A DNA stretch of 64,000 nt from Curtobacterium sp. Leaf261 (lineage in GTDB: Bacteria; Actinomycetota; Actinomycetes; Actinomycetales; Microbacteriaceae). Shown piece after piece: positions 25,248 through 36,631 of this stretch; position 1 is the first letter of the stretch; each line of letters starts with the position of its first letter. Below the pieces are notes generated by a model, which was not told the origin of the DNA, did no database searches, and saw only the letters and a program-made list of their open reading frames with translations. The position numbers were made by a program, and so were the translations under genes. The stretch covers positions 496,870-560,869 of the forward strand of contig NZ_LMMJ01000007.1 in assembly GCF_001422205.1 (NCBI RefSeq). The letters are read 5' to 3'.

Positions 25248-25771
25248 CAGAAGGTCCCACTCACGTCGGGGCGGTGATCAGAGTGCTGTGTCGGGGGCGT
25301 CGGCTTCTTGCCCATCCCGCGCACGGCGTTGACGTCGTTCTTGACGCTGGCGATGGTGCGCTCCGGCAGCGGCGGGAAGCCCTTCTTGAACCGCTTCCAT
25401 CCGAGCAACCCGATGATGCCCGCGATGACGAGCAGCAGCACGGCGACGATGAGGGCAGCGAGCCAGCCGGGGAGGACGGTCGCGAGACCGAGGACCGCTG
25501 CGGTCAGGAAGACGCCGATCGCGTAGAACACGATGACGAGCGCGACGATCAGGAACGCGGCAGCGAACGCGAAGATCTTGACCTTGCCGAGCACCTCGGC
25601 CTTGAGCAGCGACAGTTCGCCCTTGACGAGGTCCTTGACGAGCCCGGGGACGTCGCCGACGAGGCCGAAGAGCGACCGCTTGCGGTCACCGGTGCGTCCG
25701 TCGGTCGTCGGTCGACCAGATGTCGGACGGTCGGTCGCCGGACGAGCGGTCGTCGGACGCTCGGTCGTCAT
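25247..25771 (-). CDS. Phage-holin-superfamily membrane protein (DUF1469 type)
   Basis: 174 residues. A Thr/Arg/Pro-rich N-terminal tail with a 4-residue repeat (RPT/RPA), then SLFGLVGDVPGLVKDLVKGE and LSLLKAEVLGKVK, two adjoining transmembrane pairs (about 70-125) and a basic tail (GWKRFKKGFPPLPERTIASV). The pattern matches cellular proteins of the holin_3_6/DUF1469 family, which are not lytic phage genes. Overlaps both neighbours by one base. Confidence 0.88.
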   Translation of the reverse strand: MTTERPTTARPATDRPTSGRPTTDGRTGDRKRSLFGLVGDVPGLVKDLVKGELSLLKAEVLGKVKIFAFAAAFLIVALVIVFYAIGVFLTAAVLGLATVLPGWLAALIVAVLLLVIAGIIGLLGWKRFKKGFPPLPERTIASVKNDVNAVRGMGKKPTPPTQHSDHRPDVSGTF

Positions 25772-26016
25772 CAGGCGTCCTTCTTGGGGCCTGCCTTGCG
25801 GACGACCTTCTTGGTGGTCTCGCCGATGAACTCGGCGACGTCGGGGGTACGGTCCGCGATGAAGTCGGACGCGGTGTGCACCTGCTTCTGGACGCCCTTG
25901 CTGTTCCAGACCCGGCTCGACGCCGACTTGATCTGCTCGTAGCGTGCGCGTCCGGCCCTGGCGCCCAGGACGTACCCGACTGCCGCACCGGCGACGAAGA
26001 TCAGTCTTCCTGCCAT
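25771..26016 (-). CDS. Small YtxH-like membrane protein
   Basis: 81 residues: an N-terminal glycine-rich helix (LIFVAGAAVGYVLGARAGRA), then RYEQIKSASSRVW and a charged soluble part ending KKVVRKAGPKKDA. Genes like this travel with holin-like and DUF3618 genes in actinobacteria. It is first of the trio, 101 bases after cgoX. Function unknown; a membrane-anchoring or stress role is a guess. Confidence 0.85.
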   Translation of the reverse strand: MAGRLIFVAGAAVGYVLGARAGRARYEQIKSASSRVWNSKGVQKQVHTASDFIADRTPDVAEFIGETTKKVVRKAGPKKDA

Positions 26017-26117
26017 GGAGGTCCTCCTGGAGATGTCATGCGCCGGACGGAATGTGTCGGCGATCGGGGAAAAGGTGACTCGGACAACAGTAGCCCTCGC
26101 TGCTCCGGCTCGACCGG

Positions 26118-27476
26118 TCACGCGCCCAGGATCGCCGCCGCGCGCGATCGGGCCGCCGCGACGATGCCGGCGATCCCCCGTCCGCTCGAGGCCTCGCCGA
26201 CCCCGACGACCCCGTCGGCGAGCGCGGCGGGCTCGGAGTCCGGGCCGTGCCAGCGCACCCGGGCGGCGCCGACCACCTGCGACGCGGTCAGCGGCACCCC
26301 GAGCATGGCCGCGGCGTCGGCGGCAGCGGCCACGGCCGAGGGGCTGTCCGGACCGACGACGGCGCTCCGACCGACACCCGACGCGGCCGCACCGTCCTGC
26401 GGGCCGATGGCGTAGCTGAGGCGGATGACGTGCCTCCCGTCCGTCCGCTCGGCGAGCCACGGCCACTTGACGGTCGCGTGCGTGAGCGCCTTGGCGCCGA
26501 CGCCCTGCGCGTCCGGGTGCACGAGCATGCCGGTCCCCCTGGGGGCCGCGTCGAGCTCGGGCTGGTCCACGACGAGCGTGACGAGCTCGATCCCCGTGCG
26601 CCTGGCCGGTGCGGTCCTCGTCGGGTCCGCGACCCCCGCGACCATGTGGTCCGCCTCGATGCGCTCCACCTCGCCGCCCCCGTGCCCGTCCTCGGCCCCG
26701 CCCCTGTCCCCGACCGGCTGGACGTCGACACCGTGCTGGTCGATCCGGACGGCGCGGGTCCGGAGCCGCACGTCGACACGGTAGGTGTCGAGGTCCGCGA
26801 CGAGCTCGCGCACGAGCCGGGCGATCCCGCCCCGGATGCCCCCGACCGCCGACCCGGCCGGGACCGCTGCGCGCTGCGCGACGACGGCCGACGCCAGCGA
26901 CCCGGTGCGGAGCAGGGCAGCACGGAGACCGGGCGCGACGCGGTCGAGCTCGAGGTCGTCCGGGTGCGTGGAGTGGACACCGGCGACGATCGGCAGCACC
27001 AGCTGCTCGAGGACCCCGGCCCCCATCCGCTTGCGGACGAGTTCGCCGAGCGTGACGGCGGCGGCTCCGACCGGTGCGGGGATGAGCGAGTCCATCTGTG
27101 CTCGGAGACCGGCCGCCGTGCCGATCACCGCGAGCACGTCCGCCGCCATCGGGGTGCTCGGGATGCCGAGGAGTCCGGCCGCCGGGAGCGGTGCCGTCCG
27201 ACGGTCGCGCGTCATGAGCCACGCACCGCGGGGATCGGGGAGACACAGCTCGTTGCCGAGGCCGAGTTCGATGGCGAGCGCCGCGACGATGTCCCCGCGG
27301 GTCGCGAACGAGTCGGCGGCCAGGTCGAGGTCGAGTCCGGCGACGGAGTGCGTCCGGAGCATCCCGCCGAGTTCGTCCTCCGCTTCGACGAGCACGACGT
27401 CGGCGCCGCCCTTCGCGAGGTCCCTGGCGACGACGAGCCCGCCGAGCCCGCCCCCCACGACGACGACGCGACTCAC
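26118..27476 (-). CDS. hemY: Coproporphyrinogen III / protoporphyrinogen oxidase (HemY/CgoX)
   Basis: 452 residues. FAD amine-oxidase fold: VVVVGGGLGGLVVARDLAKG, then EAEDELGGML as the second FAD ribose motif, and C-terminal GVVGVGEASSGRGIAGIV. In the HemQ pathway the enzyme oxidises coproporphyrinogen III to coproporphyrin III (CgoX). A low-complexity insert with HGGGEVERIEA near 275 is unusual. GTG start overlaps the hemE stop by four bases (GTGA). Confidence 0.94.
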   Translation of the reverse strand: MSRVVVVGGGLGGLVVARDLAKGGADVVLVEAEDELGGMLRTHSVAGLDLDLAADSFATRGDIVAALAIELGLGNELCLPDPRGAWLMTRDRRTAPLPAAGLLGIPSTPMAADVLAVIGTAAGLRAQMDSLIPAPVGAAAVTLGELVRKRMGAGVLEQLVLPIVAGVHSTHPDDLELDRVAPGLRAALLRTGSLASAVVAQRAAVPAGSAVGGIRGGIARLVRELVADLDTYRVDVRLRTRAVRIDQHGVDVQPVGDRGGAEDGHGGGEVERIEADHMVAGVADPTRTAPARRTGIELVTLVVDQPELDAAPRGTGMLVHPDAQGVGAKALTHATVKWPWLAERTDGRHVIRLSYAIGPQDGAAASGVGRSAVVGPDSPSAVAAAADAAAMLGVPLTASQVVGAARVRWHGPDSEPAALADGVVGVGEASSGRGIAGIVAAARSRAAAILGA

Positions 27477-28585
27477 TCCGCGGCCTCGGACGCCCCGCTC
27501 CCGAGCGAGTGCACGAGCTCCACGACACGGGTCAGCACGGTCGGGTCGGTCTCGGGCGGGACGCCGTGCCCGAGGTTCACCACGTGCGCCCGCGCCGCAC
27601 CACCGCGGGCCACCACGTCGCGGACGTGCGCCTCGAGCACGGGCCACGGCGCCGAGAGCATGGCGGGGTCGATGTTGCCCTGCAGCGTGTGCTCGGTCCC
27701 GACACGGCGCACGGCGTCGTCGAGCGGGATCCGCCAGTCGACACCGACCGCGTCGACGTCGAGTGGGCTGTCCCCGTTGCCGGCCATGTCGGCGAGGACC
27801 TCGGCGCTCCCGACCCCGAAGTGGATGCGGGGGACGCCGGTCGCGCGGACGTGGTCGAGCGCCCGTGCCGAGTGCGGAGCCACGCGGGCCAGGTAGTCCG
27901 CGCGCGACAGCGACCCCACCCACGAGTCGAACAGCTGGACCGCGGAGGCCCCGGCGAGCACCTGGGCCCGCAGGAAGGCCCCCGAGACGTCGGCCGCCCA
28001 CGTGAGGAGGCGGTCCCAGACCTCCGGCTCCGCGTGCATCAGCGTCCGTGCCCGGATGTGGTCCTTGCTCGGGCCACCCTCGACCAGGTACGCGGCGAGG
28101 GTGAACGGCGCACCGGCGAACCCGATGAGCGGCGTCGTGCCGAGTTCCGCGACGGTGCGTGCGACGGCGTCCTGGATCGGCGAGAGGGCCGACGGGTCGA
28201 GCGGCTCCAGACGGTCGACGTCGGCGGCGGAGCGGATCGGGCTGCCGAGCACCGGACCCCTGCCGGGCACGATGTCGACGTCGACGCCCGCGAGCTTGAT
28301 GGGCACGACGATGTCACTGAAGAAGATGCCGGCGTCCACCCCGTGGCGGCGGACCGGCTGCAGGGTGATCTCGGACGCCATCGCCGGGTCGAGGCAGGCG
28401 TCGAGCATCGCCGTCCCGATCCGCAGCTCGCGGTACTCGGGGAGCGATCGACCGGCCTGGCGCATGAACCAGACGGGCAGCTGCTCCGGTCGGTCCCCGC
28501 GGAGCGCTCGGACGAGCGGTGAGTTCGCGGTGGCACCCGAGGCGAGCGGGTGCGCCGGGGGCAGGGCGAGGGTGGCGTCGGTCAC
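27473..28585 (-). CDS. hemE: Uroporphyrinogen decarboxylase
   Basis: 370 residues. Decarboxylates uroporphyrinogen III to coproporphyrinogen III. Signature [19 protein letters not shown], the catalytic Asp in [10 protein letters not shown], and [31 protein letters not shown] and [15 protein letters not shown] near the end are also conserved. GTG start at 28585, divergent from hemA across 98 bases. First gene of the minus-strand heme operon. Confidence 0.97.
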   Translation of the reverse strand: MTDATLALPPAHPLASGATANSPLVRALRGDRPEQLPVWFMRQAGRSLPEYRELRIGTAMLDACLDPAMASEITLQPVRRHGVDAGIFFSDIVVPIKLAGVDVDIVPGRGPVLGSPIRSAADVDRLEPLDPSALSPIQDAVARTVAELGTTPLIGFAGAPFTLAAYLVEGGPSKDHIRARTLMHAEPEVWDRLLTWAADVSGAFLRAQVLAGASAVQLFDSWVGSLSRADYLARVAPHSARALDHVRATGVPRIHFGVGSAEVLADMAGNGDSPLDVDAVGVDWRIPLDDAVRRVGTEHTLQGNIDPAMLSAPWPVLEAHVRDVVARGGAARAHVVNLGHGVPPETDPTVLTRVVELVHSLGSGASEAAE

Positions 28586-28683
28586 GGCGTCGATTCTCGC
28601 ATCCGCGCCCGTGCCGGACCTTGCGGAGTCCTCAGCTCCATCGGTCGGATGCTCGGAGGGGAACGTCGGCGGGCGGGTTTACC

Positions 28684-29985
28684 ATGGATTACGTGCTCAT
28701 CTGTCTCACGGCGTCGCATCAGAACGCCAGCTTCGATCTCCTGGAGCGACTGAGCATCGGTGCACCCGGCGCGGCCGGCGGCCTCGTCACCGGTTCCGAC
28801 ATCCTCGACGGTGCCGTGGTCCTCGCGACCTGCAACCGGTTCGAGGCGTACCTCGACGTGACCGGCGACACGGACCAGGCAGTCGCGGCGACGATCGACG
28901 CCGTGAGCACCGCCAGCGACGTCCCGCCGTCCGAGCTCTCCACCTCCGTGCGCGTCCTCGGTGGCGGGGACGTCGTCGAGCACCTGTTCGCCGTGTCGAG
29001 CGGGCTCGAGTCCGTCGTCGTCGGCGAGACCGAGATCTCCGGGCAGGTCCGTCGCGCCCTCGAGGACGCCAGGACCCGCGGCACCACAACCTCCGACCTG
29101 GAGCGCCTGTTCCAGGAGGCCGCGCACACCTCTCGCGGCGTCAAGACCCGGACCCAGATCGGGGCGGCCGGACGTTCCCTCGTCCGCCTGTCGCTCGAGC
29201 TCGCAGCGTCGCGGGTCACCGACTGGGCAGGCACCAGGGTCCTCCTCGTCGGCACCGGCCGCTACGCCGCGACGACCGTGGCGGCGCTCCGCGACCGAGG
29301 CGCCGTGGACATCACCGTCTTCTCCCCCTCCGGCCGGGCGGTCCCGTTCGCCGCCAAGCACGACCTCACTGCGACCACCGACCTCCGCACGACCATCGGC
29401 GCCTCGGACATCGTCATCACGTGCACGTCGAGTGAGGTGCCCGTGATCAGCGCCGACGACCTCGCGGACGGCTCGCGGCGTCTGGTGATCGACCTCGGGC
29501 TCCCGCGGAACGTGGACCCCGCGGCATCATCGGTCGACGGTGTCGAGCTCCTGGACCTCGAGACGATCAGCCTCCATGCGCCGCTCGCCGAGCTCAACGC
29601 CGAGACGGAGGCCCGCGCGATCGTCGACGACGCCGTGAGCCGGTTCCACGCCGCCGGGCTCGAGCAGTCGGTCACGCCGGCGCTCGTCGCCCTCCGTGGC
29701 CACGTGTTCGACCTGCTCGACGCCGAGATCGAGCGCGCTCGGGGCCGTGGTGACTCGTCCGAGCGCACCGAGCAGGCGCTCCGACACCTGGCCGGCGTGC
29801 TCCTGCACGGTCCGTCGGTCCGCGCCCGCGAGCTCGGCCGGAGCGGTCGGGCCGACGAGTTCGTCGCCGCGATCGACGCCATGTACGGCATCCGTCCGGA
29901 GACCGCCCCCGCGGCCGCACCGATCGTCCCGCTCGCCGACCGCGCGGTCCACGGTCGTCGCGACGGTGCCGCGGACGCCTCCTGA
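28684..29985 (+). CDS. hemA: Glutamyl-tRNA reductase
   Basis: 433 residues. Reduces Glu-tRNA(Glu) to glutamate-1-semialdehyde, the first committed step of tetrapyrrole synthesis. The catalytic Cys50 is in [31 protein letters not shown] and the NADPH site [17 protein letters not shown] follow, then a long dimerisation helix. ATG at 28684 directly precedes DYVLICLT. It is divergent from hemE, so the shared 98-base gap likely controls the whole pathway. Confidence 0.96.
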   Translation: MDYVLICLTASHQNASFDLLERLSIGAPGAAGGLVTGSDILDGAVVLATCNRFEAYLDVTGDTDQAVAATIDAVSTASDVPPSELSTSVRVLGGGDVVEHLFAVSSGLESVVVGETEISGQVRRALEDARTRGTTTSDLERLFQEAAHTSRGVKTRTQIGAAGRSLVRLSLELAASRVTDWAGTRVLLVGTGRYAATTVAALRDRGAVDITVFSPSGRAVPFAAKHDLTATTDLRTTIGASDIVITCTSSEVPVISADDLADGSRRLVIDLGLPRNVDPAASSVDGVELLDLETISLHAPLAELNAETEARAIVDDAVSRFHAAGLEQSVTPALVALRGHVFDLLDAEIERARGRGDSSERTEQALRHLAGVLLHGPSVRARELGRSGRADEFVAAIDAMYGIRPETAPAAAPIVPLADRAVHGRRDGAADAS

Positions 29986-29996
29986 CGCACGATCGG

Positions 29997-30497
29997 ATGC
30001 CGAGCGACATCACGCCGCCGGCCGATGACGCGACGCCGGCCGATGATGCGGCGCTGGCCGATGATGCGGCGCGGACCATCCTGGTCAGCGGCCTCCTGCT
30101 CGTCCGGGACCGACGCGTCCTGATGGTCCGGAGCCGTGGCCGCGACGTCCTCTACCTGCCGGGCGGCAAGCGGGAGCGCGGCGAGACCGCGGTCGACGCG
30201 GTCGTCCGGGAGGCCCGTGAGGAGACCGCGATCCGACTGACGCCCGCCGACGTGGTCGCGTTCGGCACCGTGACGGAGCTCGCGCACGACCAGGCGCCCG
30301 GCACCGTGGTGCGGATGGACCTCTTCCTGGTCCGACCGGATGCGGACAGGGAGGGCGGCACCGTGCACGGTCAGGAGCCGGTCGCGTCCGCCGAGGTGGA
30401 CTCGACCGCATGGGTCACGTCGGCGGATGCGAGCCGGTGTCCACCGGCCGGTGTGGAGACGCTCCGCCTGCTGGTCGCCGCGGGACTCGTGGACTGA
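29997..30497 (+). CDS. Nudix hydrolase with a repeat-bearing N-terminus
   Basis: 166 residues. The Nudix box GGKRERGETAVDAVVREARE followed by ET is intact and follows VLYLPGGK. The Nudix substrate (nucleotide sugar, dNTP or other) is not predictable. The N-terminus (PADDATPADDAALADDAAR) is encoded by three 18-base repeats (30017-30070). It begins 11 bases after hemA and may be cotranscribed with it. Confidence 0.88.
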   Translation: MPSDITPPADDATPADDAALADDAARTILVSGLLLVRDRRVLMVRSRGRDVLYLPGGKRERGETAVDAVVREAREETAIRLTPADVVAFGTVTELAHDQAPGTVVRMDLFLVRPDADREGGTVHGQEPVASAEVDSTAWVTSADASRCPPAGVETLRLLVAAGLVD

Positions 30498-30612
30498 GCA
30501 GGCCGGACCGGCGGGGCGGACGGCTGCGTGCCTCCAGTGCGTCGGTGATGCGCCCGCGGCGCGTCCGCGCCCTCTGTGCGTCAGGAAGTGTGGTCGTCAG
30601 GACCTTCGGTCG

Positions 30613-30909
30613 TCAGGACCTTCCGTCGTCCGGGATGTCGGAGTCGGTGAACGTGCCGACCGTCTCGTCCGGCCTCGGCTCGGCCTCGCCCGGGATGTCG
30701 GAGTCCTCGTAGGATCCCTCGCCCTCGCGAGGGGCGCTGTCCTCGGCCGTCTCGCCCGGGATGTCGCTGCCGGTGAACTCGCCGACGGGCTCGCGGGACT
30801 CCGCGCGCTCCTCGCCGGGGATGTCCGAGTCGACGAACTCGCCGCTCGACGACGTCATGCCGTCCATGCGCGCGCCGTCGCCGCGTGCCTGTTCGTGCTT
30901 GCCAGCCAT
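30613..30909 (-). CDS. Small acidic SDIPG-repeat protein, unknown function
   Basis: 98 residues. Four copies of a roughly 20-residue unit centred on SDIPG: FVDSDIPGEE, FTGSDIPGET, YEDSDIPGEA, FTDSDIPDD. Linkers are rich in Glu, Asp, Pro and Arg, so the protein looks unstructured and has no transmembrane segment. The long upstream open frame is antisense to other genes; ATG at 30909 (MAGKHEQARGDGARMDG) is a natural start. I do not recognise the family. It is convergent with the Nudix gene. Confidence 0.7.
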   Translation of the reverse strand: MAGKHEQARGDGARMDGMTSSSGEFVDSDIPGEERAESREPVGEFTGSDIPGETAEDSAPREGEGSYEDSDIPGEAEPRPDETVGTFTDSDIPDDGRS

Positions 30910-31086
30910 GGGGTCCACCCTCCGGGTCGCGCGGGGTCGTCGTCGACACCGCATCGAGACCAGTGTGCCCCGGTGCGGTCGTCGACGCGCGAGCGGGGTC
31001 ATCCCTCCGAGTGACTTCGGAGGGGACTCGGCTGCGATTCGGTAAAGATCATCCCCGATGCATCGCAGTCGTGATTGCCTGATGTC

Positions 31087-31755
31087 ATGGCTCACAGCAA
31101 GCAACAGGTCCTCGCACTCGTCGTCGCCGGGGTGGCGATCCTCGGCACGCTCACCGCCTGCGCCGGTGGCGGGAGCAGCGACGATCCCACCGCGACGGTC
31201 ACCGCGACCGCGACGAAGACGACCACCGCGACGGCGAGCCCGAGCACCGGCGGGGACTCGAGCGCCAGTCCGAGCGCCTCGTCGACCGATGCGGCCGGCG
31301 GGGACACCGGAGGGGGCACCCAGGCCGGGACGCGATGCGCCGTCGAGCAGCTGCGCGGCGGGACCGCGGCCGGCGGGGGCGGTGCTGCGGGGAGCGTCGA
31401 GATCACCCTGACGTTCACGAACACCGGCTCGACCGACTGCACGCTGCAGGGCTGGCCGGGAGTGTCGTTCGTCGGAGGCGGCAACGGGACCCAGATCGGC
31501 TCCCCGGCGACCCTCGACCGGTCCGCGGCGCACGACGCCCAGACGCTCGCACCAGGCGGGGTCGTCTCCGTGCCGCTCAAGATCGTCCAGGCCGGGAACT
31601 TCTCGAACGCGGAGTGCTCGCCGCGCGACGCGGACGGCTTCCGCGTCTACCCCCCGGGTTCGAAGACGGCGATGTTCATCGCTGCGACGGGGTACGTCGC
31701 GTGCAACGACACGTCGGTGTCGCTCCTGAGCGTGGGGGCGGTGACCGCGGGCTGA
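31087..31755 (+). CDS. DUF4232 lipoprotein
   Basis: 222 residues. Signal peptide MAHSKQQVLALVVAGVAILG with a lipobox ending LTAC, giving an anchored Cys25. A Thr/Ala/Ser-rich stalk (about 30-80) is followed by a DUF4232 domain (CAVEQLRGGT, then ITLTFTNTGSTDCTLQGWPG, and FSNAECSPRDADGFRVYPPG) with paired cysteines likely in disulfides. ATG at 31087 gives the signal peptide; a start four codons upstream is possible. Role unknown, cell-surface exposed. Confidence 0.9.
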   Translation: MAHSKQQVLALVVAGVAILGTLTACAGGGSSDDPTATVTATATKTTTATASPSTGGDSSASPSASSTDAAGGDTGGGTQAGTRCAVEQLRGGTAAGGGGAAGSVEITLTFTNTGSTDCTLQGWPGVSFVGGGNGTQIGSPATLDRSAAHDAQTLAPGGVVSVPLKIVQAGNFSNAECSPRDADGFRVYPPGSKTAMFIAATGYVACNDTSVSLLSVGAVTAG

Positions 31756-31768
31756 GGCCCGGCCGTCG

Positions 31769-32620
31769 TCAGGTGGCGGCGGCGACGAGCGCACTCGCGA
31801 GCGGGTGCCACGGACGCCCCGACGGCCCTGTGAGCACGAGGGTCCGCTCGAGATGGGTCGTCACGGGCATCATCACGAGCTGGTCCGACAGCATCACCCT
31901 GCCGAGGGTCGGCACGATCGCGACCCCCTCTCCGCGCTCGATCATCCCGAACACCGTGCCCATGTCACGCACCCGATGTGCGTAGGTGAACGGCATCCCG
32001 GCGAGCTCGTGCATCCGCTCGATCTGACGCTCGCAACCACCGCCGCCGGCGACGAGTCCGTCGTCGTGGAGGTCCTGGAGCGTGAGCGCCTCGGTCCCGG
32101 CGAGCGGATGGTCGGACCGGACCACGGCCGCCATCTCGTCCCGGGCCACCACGACGCCGCCGTCGGGTACCGCAACCGGGTCGACGAGGATCGCGACGTC
32201 CACCGTGCCGCTCTCGAGCCACTCGGGCATCTCGTCGTCGTCGCCCTCGTAGACCTGCACGTCGACGTCCGGCAACCGTGTCGCCCAGACCGACCGGAGT
32301 CTCGGGAGCAGGCCCTGGCACACCGTCGGTACGGCCGCGAGTCGCACGGTGCCGCGCGCCGAGGCGGGCCGCACCGATGCCTCCAGCGCGTCGACGGAGG
32401 CGAGCACGCTGCGGGCGTGACCGAGCAGGACGTCGCCGAGCGGTGTCGCGACCGCGAGGCCGCGACGTTCGATGACCGGGCCGCCAACCTCGCGTTCGAG
32501 TCCGGCGACCGCGTGCGACACCGCGGACTGTCCGACGCCGAGGTCCGCTGCGGCCAGCGTGAACGAGCCGCGGTCGACGGTCGCGACGAGGGCGCGGAGC
32601 TGGGCGATGGTGATGCTCAC
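31769..32620 (-). CDS. LysR-family transcriptional regulator
   Basis: 283 residues, GTG start. The winged helix reads ITIAQLRALVATVDRGSFTL then AAADLGVGQSAVSHAVAGLE. The effector domain is the usual two-lobed periplasmic-binding-like fold (TVRLAAVPTVCQGLLPRL; VAIVPTLGRVMLSDQLVMMP). It is divergent from the EamA transporter gene across 91 bases, so it probably controls that gene. Ligand unknown. Confidence 0.93.
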   Translation of the reverse strand: MSITIAQLRALVATVDRGSFTLAAADLGVGQSAVSHAVAGLEREVGGPVIERRGLAVATPLGDVLLGHARSVLASVDALEASVRPASARGTVRLAAVPTVCQGLLPRLRSVWATRLPDVDVQVYEGDDDEMPEWLESGTVDVAILVDPVAVPDGGVVVARDEMAAVVRSDHPLAGTEALTLQDLHDDGLVAGGGGCERQIERMHELAGMPFTYAHRVRDMGTVFGMIERGEGVAIVPTLGRVMLSDQLVMMPVTTHLERTLVLTGPSGRPWHPLASALVAAAT

Positions 32621-32711
32621 GAGACCCCTTCATGGCTGCATGCGTGTCGTTCATGTGGGGATGAGCGTGATGCGTTTGCCTCATGCCCGCGGACGGTCCG
32701 ACACTAGCGTC

Positions 32712-33992
<1,281 letters not shown>

Positions 33993-34645
33993 CATGTCCA
34001 TGCCGAGCGACAGCCAGCCGAGGACCCGGTTGCTCGTGGCATCGTCGACGACGTCCCCGAGGGCGAGTCCCCGCATCAGCCAGCTGAGCTCCCGGACCGC
34101 AGCGACCGCGGAGTCGGGGGCGTCGTCCGGTCCTCGTCGATCGCGCACCCGGTCGATCACGGCGCTGCGGTCGATGCCGAGTCCCTCGGCGCGGACCCGC
34201 ACGGCGTCGATGCCGACCGTCGAGAGGAGCGCGTTCGTCGCCCAGGCATCGGCCGTCGCACCGACGAGTGTGGCGAGGTCGGAGACCTGCAGCGTCGGCT
34301 CCTGCAGGAACTGCCAGAGCCCGGGACCGGTCGCGGTGTCGCGCGCCATGCGCTGGAGGCGGTCACCGTGCAGCGCACCCTCTTCGAGTTGCGCCGCGAC
34401 CTCGATGAGCAGCAGCAGGCGCCCGACCCCGGCGACCGGCAGCACCACGCGGTCGTCGATCGCGAGCACGGCGTGCCCGGTCGACGTGTCCACCACCGAC
34501 GCGCTGACCTTCGCCCCGTCGTACGCCAGCGCGCCGAGCGCCTCGACGGTGCCCGAGAAGGCATCGTCGAGACCGCCGCGATGACGACCGGCGGCACGCG
34601 AGACCGCTCGCTGTCGTCGTCGCGGAGATGCGTCGGGTTCGGTCA

Positions 34646-36631
34646 TCACCAGATGGTGACTCGCTGCGCCGGGTCCAGCCAGAGGGCGTCCTTCTCGGTG
34701 ACGTCGAACGTGGCGTAGAACTCGTCGATGTTGCGGACGATCTGGTTGCACCGGAACTCGTTCGGCGAGTGCGGGTCGATCGACAGGAGCCGCGAGGCCT
34801 CCTCCGGACGGATCGCCATCTGCCACGCCTGTGCCCAGCTCAGGAAGAACCGCTCGGCGCCGCTCAGCCCGTCGATCACCGGCGGCTCCTGGCCGTCGAG
34901 CGAGATCAGGTACGCCTTCCAGGCGATCGCGAGCCCACCGAGGTCACCGATGTTCTCGCCGATGGTGAGTGCACCGTTGACGTGGTCGTCCGGGGTCTCG
35001 GTCGGGACCAGCGCGTCGTACTGCGCGATGAGCGCCTTGGTCCGCTCCTCGAACGCCGCGCGGTCCGCCTCGGTCCACCAGTCCTGCAGGCGGCCGTCAC
35101 CGTCGTACTGCGAGCCCTGGTCGTCGAACCCGTGGCCGATCTCGTGGCCGATGACCGCACCGATCGCGCCGTAGTTCGCGGCCGCGTCGCGCGTGGCGTC
35201 GAAGAACGGGGACTGCAGGATCGCCGCGGGGAACACGATCTCGTTGAACCCTGGGTTGTAGTACGCGTTGATCGTCTGCGGGGTCATGAACCATTCGTCG
35301 CGGTCGATCGGCGACCCGATCTTGCCGAGCTCGCGATCGACCTCGAACGACGCCACGGCCCGGACGTTCCCGAGGAGGTCGTCGGGTCGCAGCTGCAGCT
35401 TCGAGTAGTCACGCCAGACGTCCGGGTAGCCGATCTTCGGCGTGAACTTCGACAGCTTGTCGAGGGCGCGCTCGCGGGTCTCGTCGGTCATCCAGTCGAG
35501 CCCGGAGATGCTCTGACGGTAGGCCTCGACGAGGTTCGCGACCAGGTCGTCCATCGCCGCCTTCGATGACTCATCGAAGTGGTCCTGCACGTAGATGCGG
35601 CCGATCGCCTCGCCGAGGGCGCCCTGCGCGAGCGAGACACCGCGCTTCCAGCGGTCGCGCTGCTTCGGGGCGCCGGTGAGGGCCGTGCCGTAGAACGAGA
35701 AGTTCGTGGCCGAGAACGCGCTCGTCAGGTAGGCGGCCGACGACCGGATGACCTGCCAGCGCAGCCAGTCCTTCCAGGCGTCGAGCGGCTGGCTCGTGAG
35801 CTGCTCGGCGAGTCCGGTGAGGAAGTCCGGCTCGCGGACGACCACGGTGTCGAAGGCCCCGGCCGGAGCGTCGATGGCGGCGACCCAGGTCGCGAGGTCG
35901 ACCCCAGGTGCGAGTGCAGCGGCATCCGCCCACGGCATGCGGTTGTAGGTCTTCTGGCTGTCCCGGGTCGTGACGTTGTCCCAGTGGGCCGCGGCGAGTG
36001 CCGTCTCGAGCGTGATCACGTGCTCGGTCCGGACGGCGTTCTCGGTGAACCCGGCGAGCGGGAACATCGCGGCGACGAACTCGCGGTACTTGTCGCGGAT
36101 GTCCGCGAACCGTTCTTCGCGGTAGTACGACTCGTCGGGGAGCCCGAGCCCGGACTGCTCGAGGAACACGACGTAGGACTCCGGGTCACCCGGGTCGTTG
36201 TCGACGAAGAGCTGGATGAAGCCCGAGACGCCGAGCCGCTCGAACCGACCGGCCATCGTCAGCACCTGGCCGAGGTCGGTGATCGAGTCGATCTCGCCGA
36301 GGAGGGGGTCGATGGGCCCGCTGCCGACGTTCTCGAGCGTGGTCTCGTCCATGAAGCTCGCGTAGACGTCACCGATCTTCCGGGCCTCGGTGCCCTGGTC
36401 GGCCTCCTGCGAGCGCAGGATGATGTCGCGGACAGCCTCTTCCGCAGCCTCGGCCAGGATCGTGAACGACCCGTACCGCGCCTTGTCGTCCGGGATCTCC
36501 GTCGAGCGGATCCACGAGCCGTTGACGTGCCGGTACAGGTCGTCCTGCGGGCGCACCGTGGCGTCGAGTTCGTCGGTGTGGATGCCGGAGGTGAGGGTCG
36601 TTCCCGGGGTGGGGCCAGCGTCGGTCGTCAT
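34646..36631 (-). CDS. M13-family metallopeptidase (PepO/neprilysin-like)
   Basis: 661 residues. Zinc site HEIGH (496-500) in AVIGHEIGHGFDDQGSQYDG and the third ligand Glu559 in TIGENIGDLGGLA, plus the substrate-binding NAYYNPGFNEIVFPAAILQ. The N-terminal domain (DLYRHVNGSWIRSTEIP, RYGSFTILAEAAEE) is typical. No signal peptide, so it is probably an intracellular oligopeptidase. Start ATG at 36631 is preceded by an intergenic gap; longer in-frame sequence is not conserved. First gene of a two-gene unit with the pseudo-hydrolase. Confidence 0.95.
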   Translation of the reverse strand: MTTDAGPTPGTTLTSGIHTDELDATVRPQDDLYRHVNGSWIRSTEIPDDKARYGSFTILAEAAEEAVRDIILRSQEADQGTEARKIGDVYASFMDETTLENVGSGPIDPLLGEIDSITDLGQVLTMAGRFERLGVSGFIQLFVDNDPGDPESYVVFLEQSGLGLPDESYYREERFADIRDKYREFVAAMFPLAGFTENAVRTEHVITLETALAAAHWDNVTTRDSQKTYNRMPWADAAALAPGVDLATWVAAIDAPAGAFDTVVVREPDFLTGLAEQLTSQPLDAWKDWLRWQVIRSSAAYLTSAFSATNFSFYGTALTGAPKQRDRWKRGVSLAQGALGEAIGRIYVQDHFDESSKAAMDDLVANLVEAYRQSISGLDWMTDETRERALDKLSKFTPKIGYPDVWRDYSKLQLRPDDLLGNVRAVASFEVDRELGKIGSPIDRDEWFMTPQTINAYYNPGFNEIVFPAAILQSPFFDATRDAAANYGAIGAVIGHEIGHGFDDQGSQYDGDGRLQDWWTEADRAAFEERTKALIAQYDALVPTETPDDHVNGALTIGENIGDLGGLAIAWKAYLISLDGQEPPVIDGLSGAERFFLSWAQAWQMAIRPEEASRLLSIDPHSPNEFRCNQIVRNIDEFYATFDVTEKDALWLDPAQRVTIW

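Noticed and set aside
25247..25771. Phage origin for the holin-like gene
   Set aside because: No other phage genes nearby; DUF1469 holin-like proteins are common chromosomal actinobacterial genes and lie here within the heme operon.
30501..30612. Terminator between the Nudix and SDIPG genes
   Set aside because: Sequence resembles the hairpin family but arms are poorly complementary, so not claimed as a stand-alone terminator.
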